In this document: positions 44,604 through 52,930 of the stretch, piece by piece
How positions within the stretch are numbered: the stretch's first letter is position 1
Layout: each line of letters opens with the position of its first letter
Assembly (NCBI GenBank): GCA_938042245.1
Contig: CALIRO010000018.1
Location: forward strand, 1 to 64,000
From: an uncultured Thermoguttaceae bacterium
GTDB lineage: Bacteria > Planctomycetota > Planctomycetia > Pirellulales > Thermoguttaceae
Direction of reading: 5' to 3'
DNA: 64,000 nucleotides
Position numbers and translations under genes: made by a program
Notes under the pieces: model-generated
What the model saw: the letters and a program-made list of their open reading frames with translations, nothing else
Database searches by the model: none
What the model was told of the DNA's origin: nothing

Positions 44604-46844
44604 TTATGGTTTTGGATCAGGGGAACCGCTTTTAGGGGAAAAGTAGATTTCCAGGATACGGCCGAGGATTTGGGCGCCGCGCTGATTAGCGTGGACCGGG
44701 TCTCGCATAAAATAGCCTCGGCATTTGTCCGAGCTGCGGATGTACTCGCCCCAGGGAGCGGTCATATCCAAAAATTCAACCTTTTCTTCTTCGGCCAGCC
44801 GATAGAGACGTGCGCGGTAATCTTGGCCAGCCGGGTCGAACTGCGGGCTCCAGTTCCGACCGGTTTTCGGGTCCATCTGGGCGCCGAAGACCGGAGTAAT
44901 CAACATCAATTCCGTTTCCGGCGCTTTGGCTCGCACTTGCCGGATGACTTCCCGGATGGACTCGACATCGTCCCGCTGGCTGATGCCGCCGATCATCACT
45001 AGGTCCGGCTTATGACGGAGCACATAGGACTCCACCCGGTTTTCTTCCTTGTACCACCAGCAGCCCGTGCTACCTCGGACGGAGACGATTTTGGTAATCT
45101 TGCATTTTGGCCAGAGCCGCTCCAGCAACAGTTCATACTGCGACGAAGCCGTGTCGGCGACAATGCTATCGCCGAGCATCACGATGCGGAGTTCAGGGCC
45201 TTGTTGGAGTTTTTGGATGGTTCGGGGAATATATTTCCATCGGTCAGCGGGTGGGGTGTATCGGACCGGTTCCATCGTCTTGTAAATGGCGTCGATCCGC
45301 TCTAGGGGGCTTAAACCCCGGTAAGGGTCTTCCAGTTCTGGCCGACCGTCCAGGAGGAAATAGCCGATGCGAGCCGATCGGCCTTGGCTGCCCGTAAGCG
45401 TCTGGTCAGGCACCCGAAGTTTTAGCTCATGGAGAGGGTTCGGGTCCAGGCCGTCGGCCAAAATGGCGGCTTGGGGCCGAAACTGGCCGCCGTGCTCTGG
45501 CCGAAACCACCGGAGCAGTTGCCACGGGCCGCCGTCTAGGCTGTATTCCAGGTCGCCGCTATCCGGCCCCAGCACGCCGAAAATCCCCACCAAACTTCCG
45601 TAGAAGCGAAAGGTTACGGTAGGCCCTGGCTGATCGGCGGTCAAAAGGTGGCGGAATCGGCCCACCGCACTGGTGTAGTGAAATTCTTCGACCGGATTTT
45701 CCTGGCCTATCCGCCAGCCGGGTTCTATGGCAGCCTGTTCGTAAGAAACAAGCCGGGCCTTTTCCAGCGGCAAACTGCTCATCGGCGGCGGCAACAGGTG
45801 CCGACGTTTTTCTCCCGGTTGCTGAGCCAACGGGGCCGACTGTTTCAGCTCTTCCAGCAGCGCCTGGAAGGCTTGCAGGAAAAGTTGATGACCTTTTTCG
45901 GTGGGGAAAAGGCCATCCTGGCTATACTCTTCTGGTTTTAGTTTACCGGCGGCGATCTGGTCGGCCACCAACTGAGCCACGTTGACGCTCGGGATGCCAT
46001 AATGTTCCGCTACCCGCTCATGCCAGGCAATGCTTGGAGGCAAGGCCGGTTTAGCGGCAGATTGGCCGTCGGCAGAACCGTTCCCAGAACCCACCGCACC
46101 CGGACTGGCAGAACCGGCCGAACCGCTCCACGCACTCACCATTCCGGGGCTGCCTGAACCGCTGGCAGCACTGGATGGCTGGGCGGCGGCTGCCTGCCCC
46201 ACCTGAGGAGAAAAAGCATAGACGAACACAATCTCAGCGTAAGGATGCGCAGATCGGATTTGCCGGACGATGCCTTCCATGGCAGCGACGACCCGGGCTT
46301 CCGGCAAATCGGCGTCGTCGATGGCGAACTCTACCACCGCCAAAGCCAAAGGCATATAGTGCTGGACCACATCGGTTTGGGTTCGGCAAGCGCCGAGGGT
46401 GCTGTCGCTTCGGGCCAGGCCGTGGTTGAACACGCCGAACGCTGCGCCGGGAATGGCCCGTCGGATTTCACCGGCCAAAAGGCCAGGCCAGGCGTTTTTT
46501 TCTTGTTCTGGGCGGAGTGGCTTGGTGGCTGATCCGCCCAGAAAGACAATCCGGGCCGAGTGCCCGGTGCCTGCTTTGGCCTGTGCCTGGGCCTCCAGGA
46601 TGATCCGAGCCAGATTGGGAAGACCGGAGCGCTTTTGCACATAGGTCGGAGACGGCGGAGGATTAGTATCCACTGCTTGGCCCCATCCGGCCGTCTCGCC
46701 TACTATGACCCAGATCATGCCGCAAACGATCAGCCCAACCCAAACACCATGGACTCTTCCCCGATGAGGATTTGACGTTGGTCGCATTCCCCCCGTGGAA
46801 GAACCAGATTGCCCGCTCCAAATCCCTGACCAATACGTTTGCAT
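44604..46844 (-). CDS. Exported protein with two SGNH/GDSL hydrolase domains
   Basis: 746 residues. A membrane/signal segment (VWVGLIVCGMIWVIVGETAG) follows an Arg-containing N-terminus. The first SGNH-like domain starts RIVFLGGSAT (Gly-Gly-Ser in place of the usual GDS) and ends DGLFPTEKGH. A beta-sandwich-like region follows (about 370-500). The second SGNH domain starts RIVMLGDSIVAD, has block III-like MIGGISQRDD and ends with the catalytic pair DPVHANQRG. The second domain has all expected catalytic residues; the first has lost the GDS Asp. Such proteins deacetylate or de-esterify glycans. The start at 46844 has AAGGAGG upstream; the longer frame to 46967 has no ribosome site. Confidence 0.75.
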   Translation of the reverse strand: MQTYWSGIWSGQSGSSTGGMRPTSNPHRGRVHGVWVGLIVCGMIWVIVGETAGWGQAVDTNPPPSPTYVQKRSGLPNLARIILEAQAQAKAGTGHSARIVFLGGSATKPLRPEQEKNAWPGLLAGEIRRAIPGAAFGVFNHGLARSDSTLGACRTQTDVVQHYMPLALAVVEFAIDDADLPEARVVAAMEGIVRQIRSAHPYAEIVFVYAFSPQVGQAAAAQPSSAASGSGSPGMVSAWSGSAGSASPGAVGSGNGSADGQSAAKPALPPSIAWHERVAEHYGIPSVNVAQLVADQIAAGKLKPEEYSQDGLFPTEKGHQLFLQAFQALLEELKQSAPLAQQPGEKRRHLLPPPMSSLPLEKARLVSYEQAAIEPGWRIGQENPVEEFHYTSAVGRFRHLLTADQPGPTVTFRFYGSLVGIFGVLGPDSGDLEYSLDGGPWQLLRWFRPEHGGQFRPQAAILADGLDPNPLHELKLRVPDQTLTGSQGRSARIGYFLLDGRPELEDPYRGLSPLERIDAIYKTMEPVRYTPPADRWKYIPRTIQKLQQGPELRIVMLGDSIVADTASSQYELLLERLWPKCKITKIVSVRGSTGCWWYKEENRVESYVLRHKPDLVMIGGISQRDDVESIREVIRQVRAKAPETELMLITPVFGAQMDPKTGRNWSPQFDPAGQDYRARLYRLAEEEKVEFLDMTAPWGEYIRSSDKCRGYFMRDPVHANQRGAQILGRILEIYFSPKSGSPDPKP

Positions 46845-47453
46845 CGCAATCGCCTCCTTAACACAGAAACAGGAAAAGCTACCAAGGACATCCTCAGGAG
46901 AGTGATGCCCAAGCGGTTTTGCATCTCCCTGCCCCGCAACACTAACCCACCCCACAGGGAGCCACATGGAAGGAGAGATTTCCTCGGGAAGGAAAAACAG
47001 ACACGGAGGGAGAAAAAATACCCCCTTAGGATACCACTTGGCCAGTGGGTTTCCAAGAGTGGGGAAGCGGCTCCATTAGAGCCTATCGGTATGGCACACC
47101 GTCTGTCAGACAGTAAGAACTTCGCTCCACAGAGAGGAAACTCAGCTCACCGATTACTCTCCGTGTATCTTCGACTGCATTCACAATGGCATCAGACGGT
47201 AGGTATTTCGCTCAACAGACAGGAGGCTCAGTTTGACAATACCTTAGAGGAAGCTCCCTCAGCAGAACCAGAGCCGCCTTTTCAGGAGCATTCAAGCCCT
47301 TCCGATGTTTTCATGACCGGACCAACTGCCGCTCCGCCTTGCCCTCTGGCAATTTTCAGCAGCATTCAAGCCCTTCCGATGTTTTCATGGGCAAACCCTA
47401 ATTGGGATGTTTCCTTTCGGAAAGAGAAAAGGGATTGGGGGAGGAGAAGCCAT
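46845..47453. other. Spacer with a 37-bp direct repeat
   Basis: No supported gene. A 37-base sequence containing ATTCAAGCCCTTCCGATG occurs at 47279-47315 and 47353-47389 with one mismatch, 74 bases apart. A weaker pair near 47105 and 47192 shares TTCGCTC-ACAGA motifs. It looks like decayed or locally duplicated non-coding DNA. Confidence 0.5.
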
Positions 47454-47804
47454 CTAAGAACGGAAAATGAAATACACCGCTCCCAGCAGGCACAAACCAG
47501 CCCAGAGATAATCGAGTTTCAAGGGTTGCTCCATGTAGAAGAGCGAAAACGGCACAAAGACCGACAGCGTAATTACCTCTTGCATGATCTTTAATTGAGC
47601 CACCGATAACTGGGTATAGCCAATCCGGTTGGCAGGCACTTGAAGCAGGTATTCAAAAAGGGCAATGCTCCAACTGGCCAGTGCTGCAATATACCACTTG
47701 GTATGGTGCAGATTTTTCAGGTGCCCATACCAAGCAAACGTCATGAAGATATTGGAAACGGTCAATAAAAGGGCCGTTCTTACAACAACAGAAATCGCAT
47801 CCAT
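47454..47804 (-). CDS. DUF486 small membrane protein (DMT-like)
   Basis: 116 residues, the family's usual size. The N-terminal helix reads RTALLLTVSNIFMTFAWYGHLK, a DUF486 hallmark; three further helices follow, including FVPFSLFYMEQPLKLDYLWAG. DUF486 proteins resemble a half drug/metabolite transporter; function is unknown. ATG 47804 is chosen over an upstream in-frame ATG (47912) because it gives the family length, though no ribosome site is obvious at either. Confidence 0.8.
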   Translation of the reverse strand: MDAISVVVRTALLLTVSNIFMTFAWYGHLKNLHHTKWYIAALASWSIALFEYLLQVPANRIGYTQLSVAQLKIMQEVITLSVFVPFSLFYMEQPLKLDYLWAGLCLLGAVYFIFRS

Positions 47805-48259
47805 AGGAGGGCTAAAGGCGATGGGCAACGGGCTTACCAGTAGGATGGTGGGGAGTGGATAGGAACGTAAAATGCTCCCTGATAGGCCTGGTGGCATAAG
47901 GGGCTCTGACAAAAATGACTCCAGCCGAAGACGGCAGGAGGTGTCGGTCGATTCTTTCGAGGCGCTTGGTTAGAGTCTCTAAAAGGTGGATGGAGAAATT
48001 TATCGACAAAAACGCTCCTTTTAAGGAATTCAATCTCACCGGAGGAGAGGAGCAAGGAGTTAGTCCACTTGAGGGGGTATGCTCCCCCTAAAGGAGTAGA
48101 AAAACCAGCCTTCTATAAAAAGGCTGTATGAGCATGGCCTGCGTGCATAGCCTTTTATTTTAGGACATAGTTCTGGCTGGGAAGCCCTCCCCCTACAGAG
48201 CATTTCGGGGCTCAGGAGAGATGGCAGGCCGGATTATGGTAGCCGGAAGGGGAGCATCA
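47805..48259. other. Gene-free spacer with small hairpins
   Basis: AGGGGGTATGCTCCCCCT near 48073-48090 and AGCCTT...AAGGCT near 48107-48124 can fold. Either may terminate transcription from neighbouring genes. No gene was recognised. Confidence 0.4.
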
Positions 48260-48487
48260 TTATTGTTTTAGGTAGATCATCCGGCAGCGGGCCTCGTCTT
48301 GAATCCACACCTTGTCTTCCCGGGCAAGCCAACCGACCGCGTGCATAACCATATCCCGGGGCAGGCCCACCGCTTTGACGAGTTTGGCCATGCTTAATGG
48401 CCCTTTTTCATTTAACACATGCCAGACCTTTCCGGCTGTTTCCCCAATTTGTGCGACAATGGAGATGGAAGAAGGTGCTGAGAACAT
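48260..48487 (-). CDS. Small winged-helix protein (DUF2582 type)
   Basis: 75 residues. The sequence is a compact winged helix: helix IGETAGKVWHVLNEKG, helix SMAKLVKAVGLPRDMVMHAVGWL and wing REDKVWIQDE. This matches DUF2582, a family of very short DNA-binding-like proteins of unknown target. ATG 48487 is preceded by GGAGG 8 bases upstream. It stands alone on the - strand. Confidence 0.75.
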   Translation of the reverse strand: MFSAPSSISIVAQIGETAGKVWHVLNEKGPLSMAKLVKAVGLPRDMVMHAVGWLAREDKVWIQDEARCRMIYLKQ

Positions 48488-49116
48488 TGCTCAAGCCTCC
48501 TCCGAAAGTAGGTTGGCTGCCTTCCTGATCCGCATATAAAACGACATTTTTGGATTATATCGAATATAGAAAATATCTACAATAAGCGATGGAGAAAGAT
48601 TGGAGCACTTTGCACCGGTTTTCGATAATTTAGAAATTCTGCAACTTTTAAGGTATCTAGGCTATCTACAAAGAATAGGGCATAAAAAATGCGGCGATCT
48701 TTGGAGTTATTTCGTTTGAAGAAACTATTCAAACTGGTGGGAATACACCCCCTCCCTAGGAGAGCTTTTAGGAATCCCCATAGTACAAACAAAAAAGGCT
48801 TGGCAGGCTGTTGGATAAAGCCCGCCAAGCCTTTGTACCGCGAAAAGGTGGCAACCCCTAAACCATAAAGGGGGGTCAAATCGGCTACCACACCGATTGA
48901 CGGCCTAAGATTCACGGTACTCCTCGAAAGGGGTGCCTGGTGCTCCCTTCCTTTCCAAAGCTACCTGTTTAGAGTTGCATATAGCGTGCCAAATGACTTT
49001 AAAAAGAGAAAAATTAACATAAATCATCTTATTTCAAGGAGTTAAGAAGTCTTATTCAACGAGCGTTTGGAATCCTCACTCCCGGAAAACCCACGAGCGG
49101 GAGTAAGAGATTCTGG
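48488..49116. other. Gene-free, AT-rich spacer
   Basis: A 112-codon frame at 48577-48915 (- strand) has no recognisable domain and crosses the hairpin below, so it is not called. The remainder shows no gene or RNA. Confidence 0.4.
48794..48833 (-). terminator. Strong hairpin, terminator-like on the - strand
   Basis: AAAGGCTTGGCAGG (48794-48807) pairs with CCCGCCAAGCCTTT (48820-48833). On the - strand the stem is followed by TTTTTTG. Outer GTACAAA/TTTGTAC arms extend it. Likely a rho-independent terminator, although the nearest - strand gene ends ~570 bases upstream. Confidence 0.45.
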
Positions 49117-49272
49117 TAACACTTCAGCCGAATGGGCTACCAAAGAATTCCTCCGAAAACAGAAATCCAATTTTTGGGCCAGTTTATTTGTTCTGGAGTG
49201 CCGTGTGCGCAGCAGGGACACCCCAATGCTTTCTCGGATTAACCAGGCAGCTTCTTCCTTCGGGTGAAGTAT
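49117..49272 (+). repeat. R2 element copy b (about 156 bp)
   Basis: The left end TAACACTTCAGCCGAATG (49117-49134) and right end CTTCGGGTGAAGTATCC (49258-49274) form a weaker inverted repeat. The interior shares CTCCGAAAACAG, GTTTATTTGTTCTGGA and AACCAGGCAGCTTCTTC with copies a and c. Confidence 0.8.
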
Positions 49273-49404
49273 CCCAGATTTGTAATTTTTACAAATAACA
49301 GGCCTTAAAGGGAGGTTTCCCCCAGGAGGCACCCTTCCTCTGAAAATCCAGGCCGATTTCCGAACGCAGACGGCAATTGGGGGAAAGAGCGCGGAAACCT
49401 TCCT

Positions 49405-49854
49405 TTAATCCCACAAATGGGGGTCATCCAAATTCCTCAGTAGGCTGGTTGTCATAGCCTGAAATATTTTTTCTACGGCAGCAAACTCACGATCCTCGCC
49501 TTGGCAGAAAAAGGCATAGGTACCGTAGCGAGTGCGGAGGGTCCGTATTTTGGCGGTATTGGTTAAATCCAGATAGAAAAAGGCCAAGTCATATCCGATC
49601 AACTCATGCCCTGCTGTAACCTCCCGAACTTCCTCGACATCTAAATCTTTGTATTCTTCCCGCATTGCCTGAACGATCAAGTCTGCCAATTTTAACGGAC
49701 TGATCTCCCGAGGATGCAGGGCCACCGTCCAAAACGCCCCACCAGGACTATAGACAGTAACCGAGGCCCGACCTGCCCCTGGCCGATCCTCCTCCAATTG
49801 CCAATTCTCCGGATATTCAAACCGAAGTCCTGGCTGTCGATATTTAGCAGGCAT
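49405..49854 (-). CDS. PsbP/DUF1795-like small protein
   Basis: 149 residues. It opens with GLRFEYPENWQLEED, the usual start of the PsbP/Mog1-like fold (a strand, then a polar turn), and continues through VTVYSPGGAFWTVALHP and a C-terminal helix FAAVEKIFQAMTTSLL. No signal peptide is seen, so it is probably cytosolic. Function is unknown in most bacteria. ATG 49854 is preceded by GGGATGAAAA, a weak ribosome site. It is divergent from the EEP-fold gene. Confidence 0.6.
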   Translation of the reverse strand: MPAKYRQPGLRFEYPENWQLEEDRPGAGRASVTVYSPGGAFWTVALHPREISPLKLADLIVQAMREEYKDLDVEEVREVTAGHELIGYDLAFFYLDLTNTAKIRTLRTRYGTYAFFCQGEDREFAAVEKIFQAMTTSLLRNLDDPHLWD

Positions 49855-50242
49855 TTTTCATCCCACACCTTAAAAAGCCACGAAAAGAACAATTTTGGGG
49901 CTAGCGCTTTCGGAAAGGGGCCGATGCAAAGGGGGAGATCAGTAAAAGGCAGTTTTTCCACCCCGGAGCCCCCCAAGCAACCATAAAATCACAACGGGCA
50001 ATGCGCTGCGTATGGATCCTTTTTGGGGGGCAGATCAGCTTCCTCGCCTACCCCGCCTGGTAGTTTTTTTCCCCAAAACCAAACGCTTGCTCGGCCCCCT
50101 TCCATAACCAACACGCTCTTCAATTGTTAGGAATTTTAGACGGCCAAGGAAGTCTCTTCAACCAACTCTACTCCGAGTCCAGACAGTGATCGAAAAAACC
50201 GAAACCCATTCATAGAGTGAGCCCAGTGGTAGGGGTTTAGAG
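49855..50242. other. Divergent spacer, no gene
   Basis: Contains C-rich and A-rich runs but no gene, RNA or repeat copy that I can recognise. Promoters of the flanking divergent genes should lie here. Confidence 0.4.
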
Positions 50243-51232
50243 ATGGCAAGCAGCAACCGGTTATGGATTTTAGTTCTTTTAGGGGGTGTAGTGGGGTGGT
50301 ATGTATGGAGGCATTATGAGTGGAAAGGCCTGGAGCAGGTTTTTTGCCCTTCTGGTTGGGCTGGAAAAGAATCGGCCGAACCGACGGCGCTGACGCCTCC
50401 GGTGCCTGCGGGCCGAACTACCCTCCGGATTGGCACTTTCAACGCTAATCCGCTAGATGCGGAGAAGCTGTCTCATCCTGCCCGGTTAGCAGCCCTAGTG
50501 CAACTACTCCGACGATTTGATGTGGTGGCATTGCAAAATATTCAACTGCCCACGGCTGGGCCGCTTTTTGAGCTTCGGGACCATCTGAATGCAGTGGGGC
50601 GATATTATGAGATGGCGTTTGCTCCCAATGCGTTCCAGCAGCCTGGCAGACCGATCAGTGCCTTTCTCTACGACCGAGCGATGGTGGAAATAGATCTGGG
50701 CAAGCTCTATTGTGTGGAAGATCTCCGGGGGCGGTTGTCTGACCGGCCGTTGGTGGGCAGTTTTCGCGCTCGGGCAGCGCATCCTAGCGTAGCCTTTACC
50801 TTTACCCTGGTCAGTGTGTATATCCGGCCGGATCGGTCGCAGGAAGAACTGCCGCTGATCGAGCAGCTTTATCGCACGGTTCGGAAGCACTCTCCGGGCG
50901 AAGACGATATCCTGCTGGTAGGGACCTTGCAGGCCGATGCGGAGTGGCTTCGCCAATGGGAATCAAGTGTTCATATAGTGGGTGTGGTAGGCACCTCTGG
51001 GGCTGGGGTGCCGGGACAGACCCTCTGGGTGGATAATATTCTCTTTCCCCGCCGGGCTACGGTGGAATATACGGGTCGAGCCGGCCTAGTGGATCTCGTG
51101 CGGGAAACAGGGCTTTCTGTACAAGAGGCGATGGCACTGTCGGAGCATTGGCCGATCTGGGCCGAGTTCAGCATCTATGAAGGGGGTGAGCCGGCCGGCA
51201 TGCTCTTGCAGCCTGAGCGGGTTGCTCAATAG
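50243..51232 (+). CDS. Endonuclease/exonuclease/phosphatase-fold protein, degenerate active site
   Basis: 329 residues. A single N-terminal membrane helix (WILVLLGGVVGWYVWRHY) anchors an EEP-fold domain. The fold landmarks are present: IGTFNANP, VVALQNIQL, ILLVGTLQADAEW and the terminal EHWPIWAEF. Key catalytic positions are changed: the Glu of the usual LQE motif is Asn, the GDFN motif is GTLQ, and the SDH motif is SEH. The protein is therefore probably not a metal-dependent nuclease and may bind a ligand or partner. Planctomycetes encode several such membrane-tethered EEP proteins. The start ATG 50243 lies after GTTTAGAG, a modest ribosome site. Confidence 0.7.
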   Translation: MASSNRLWILVLLGGVVGWYVWRHYEWKGLEQVFCPSGWAGKESAEPTALTPPVPAGRTTLRIGTFNANPLDAEKLSHPARLAALVQLLRRFDVVALQNIQLPTAGPLFELRDHLNAVGRYYEMAFAPNAFQQPGRPISAFLYDRAMVEIDLGKLYCVEDLRGRLSDRPLVGSFRARAAHPSVAFTFTLVSVYIRPDRSQEELPLIEQLYRTVRKHSPGEDDILLVGTLQADAEWLRQWESSVHIVGVVGTSGAGVPGQTLWVDNILFPRRATVEYTGRAGLVDLVRETGLSVQEAMALSEHWPIWAEFSIYEGGEPAGMLLQPERVAQ

Positions 51233-51565
51233 ACCGGCGGCCTCGCCCGAAAATCACCGTCCCCATTGCCCCTTGCCAATCCCCTTAGAAAGAAACCGAT
51301 AGCCTGGCGGCCCGGTCCCTTCTGTTTTCCTTTTCCCATTGGATGTTTTGGCTGGCAGAGTGGGCGGGGAGCTGGTAAACTTTTCTTTTAGAGCCTTGCC
51401 GTCAGTTGGGGCGCCTGTCGGAAGCCTCTCAGGAATTGGTTTCCCCTTCTATCGTCGGCATGGTTCAAGAGGCGATAGGCGGCAGCCATCCGAACATGCC
51501 CGCCTAAAAGGTAACAAAACAGTTGGATTCTTTGCGCCATGCTTCGTTGACCTAAAGAGACCTCC
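51233..51565. other. 333-base spacer, no gene
   Basis: A 76-codon frame (51339-51569) overlaps the next gene start and has no recognisable domain. Nothing else supported. Confidence 0.4.
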
Positions 51566-52180
51566 ATGATGAATCAGCATATCCCTCCTTCAGCGGAAAC
51601 GTCCGGTAGAATCCCGTTGGACGAGCGGTTTGCCCAGGCCCTTCAGTATGCCTGGCAGCTTCATCGGCATCAGATGCGGAAAATGGGCCAGACGCCGTTT
51701 TTCGCCCATCTGATGGCCGTGGCCGGTTTGGTGCTGGACTACGGCGGCAGCCAAGAGGAGGCCATTGCCGCCTTGCTCCATGATGCGGTGGAAGACCAAG
51801 GCGGCCTGGAGCGGTTGGGGGAGATTCGGCAGCGTTTTGGCGACACCGTAGCGGCAATTATCGAGGGCTGTACAGACAGTTTCCAGCAGCCCAAACCGCC
51901 CTGGCGGGAGCGGAAGGAACGGTTTCTGGCCCGACTGGCGGAGGCGGGGGATTCAGTTCGGCTTGTTTGTGCGGCAGACAAAATCCACAACCTACGGAGT
52001 TTAATCCGGGCGTATCGGGTGCATGGGGAGGCGGTTTGGTCGGCCTTCCGCGGCGGGCGGGAAGGGACGCTTTGGTACTATAGGGCGGTCTTGGAAAGAC
52101 TCCAACAAGGCCCGTCCATGCCTATTGTGCAAGAATTCGCCGAGCTGGTCGATCAATTGGAAAAGTTGGTCTCTGCCTGA
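51566..52180 (+). CDS. HD-domain hydrolase of the RelA/SpoT type
   Basis: 204 residues. The metal-binding HD motifs are in order: His in FFAHLMAV, HD in ALLHDAVED and Asp in CAADKIHNLRSL. The ED after HD and the ADKIHNLR motif are the forms found in the (p)ppGpp hydrolase domain of SpoT and in small alarmone hydrolases. No synthetase, TGS or ACT domain is present. It probably removes pyrophosphate from (p)ppGpp or a related nucleotide. Either ATG 51566 or ATG 51569 may be used. The next gene, 115 bases on, encodes a macrodomain, which also acts on nucleotide derivatives, so a shared theme is possible. Confidence 0.8.
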   Translation: MMNQHIPPSAETSGRIPLDERFAQALQYAWQLHRHQMRKMGQTPFFAHLMAVAGLVLDYGGSQEEAIAALLHDAVEDQGGLERLGEIRQRFGDTVAAIIEGCTDSFQQPKPPWRERKERFLARLAEAGDSVRLVCAADKIHNLRSLIRAYRVHGEAVWSAFRGGREGTLWYYRAVLERLQQGPSMPIVQEFAELVDQLEKLVSA

Positions 52181-52295
52181 ATCCTGGGGTTGACAGTCTT
52201 GTAACTGATTCTGGCAGACTGGCTGCATAACCGTCCCTCAGATGGAGTTCCCTACGAGAACCTGTCTTGTCTGTGATGGTCAAGGAGCCATGTCG

Positions 52296-52856
52296 ATGAA
52301 GCGAACCATTCACGGGGCCACGCTGGAACTGGTGCAAGGCGATATAACGCTTCAGCAGGTGGATGCGATTGTCAATGCGGCCAATAGCCGATTGGCCGGG
52401 GGCGGCGGCGTGGATGGGGCCATTCATCGCCGAGGCGGCCCCGACATCATGGAAGAAACCCGCCAAAAGTATCCCCAAGGCTGCCCGACCGGTTCGGCCG
52501 TCATTTCCGGGGCGGGCCGATTGAAAGCCAAGTATGTCATCCATGCGGTCGGCCCGGTTTGGCGGGGCGGCAATCAGCAAGAAGCGGAACTATTGGCCAG
52601 CGCCTATCGGCGGTCCCTGGAGTTGGCCTTAGAGTACGGCTGCCAAAGCGTGGCCTTTCCGGCCCTGAGCACCGGGGCCTATGGGTATCCGATGGACCAG
52701 GCCGCCCAAGTGGCCCTGCACACGGTGCGGGACTTTCTGGCCGAGCACGGCAAGCCGGAACTGGTCCGGTTTGTGCTCTTCGACGAGCGGGCCTTTCGGC
52801 ATTTTGCCGACGCCCTGGAAGAACTGATCCCCGAACAGTCGCCTAACAAAGGCTAA
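52296..52856 (+). CDS. Macrodomain protein (O-acetyl-ADP-ribose deacetylase-like)
   Basis: 186 residues. Typical MacroD/YmdB-type motifs are present: [20 protein letters not shown] (ADP-ribose binding and catalytic loop), [11 protein letters not shown] and [10 protein letters not shown]. Such enzymes remove ADP-ribose or O-acetyl groups. ATG 52296 has AAGGAG 8 bases upstream; the upstream in-frame ATGs at 52242 and 52290 have no suitably spaced site. The downstream beta-helix gene begins 74 bases after the stop. Confidence 0.9.
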   Translation: MKRTIHGATLELVQGDITLQQVDAIVNAANSRLAGGGGVDGAIHRRGGPDIMEETRQKYPQGCPTGSAVISGAGRLKAKYVIHAVGPVWRGGNQQEAELLASAYRRSLELALEYGCQSVAFPALSTGAYGYPMDQAAQVALHTVRDFLAEHGKPELVRFVLFDERAFRHFADALEELIPEQSPNKG

Positions 52857-52930
52857 CCAAGGCAGTGGTGCGTCTCCAATCACGGAGTGCCCTCATTGTT
52901 TTTCTTTTTGCCAAAAGGAGAACCGCTGCG

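Noticed and set aside
48577-48915. 112-codon - strand frame
   Set aside because: No recognisable features and it runs through a terminator-like hairpin.
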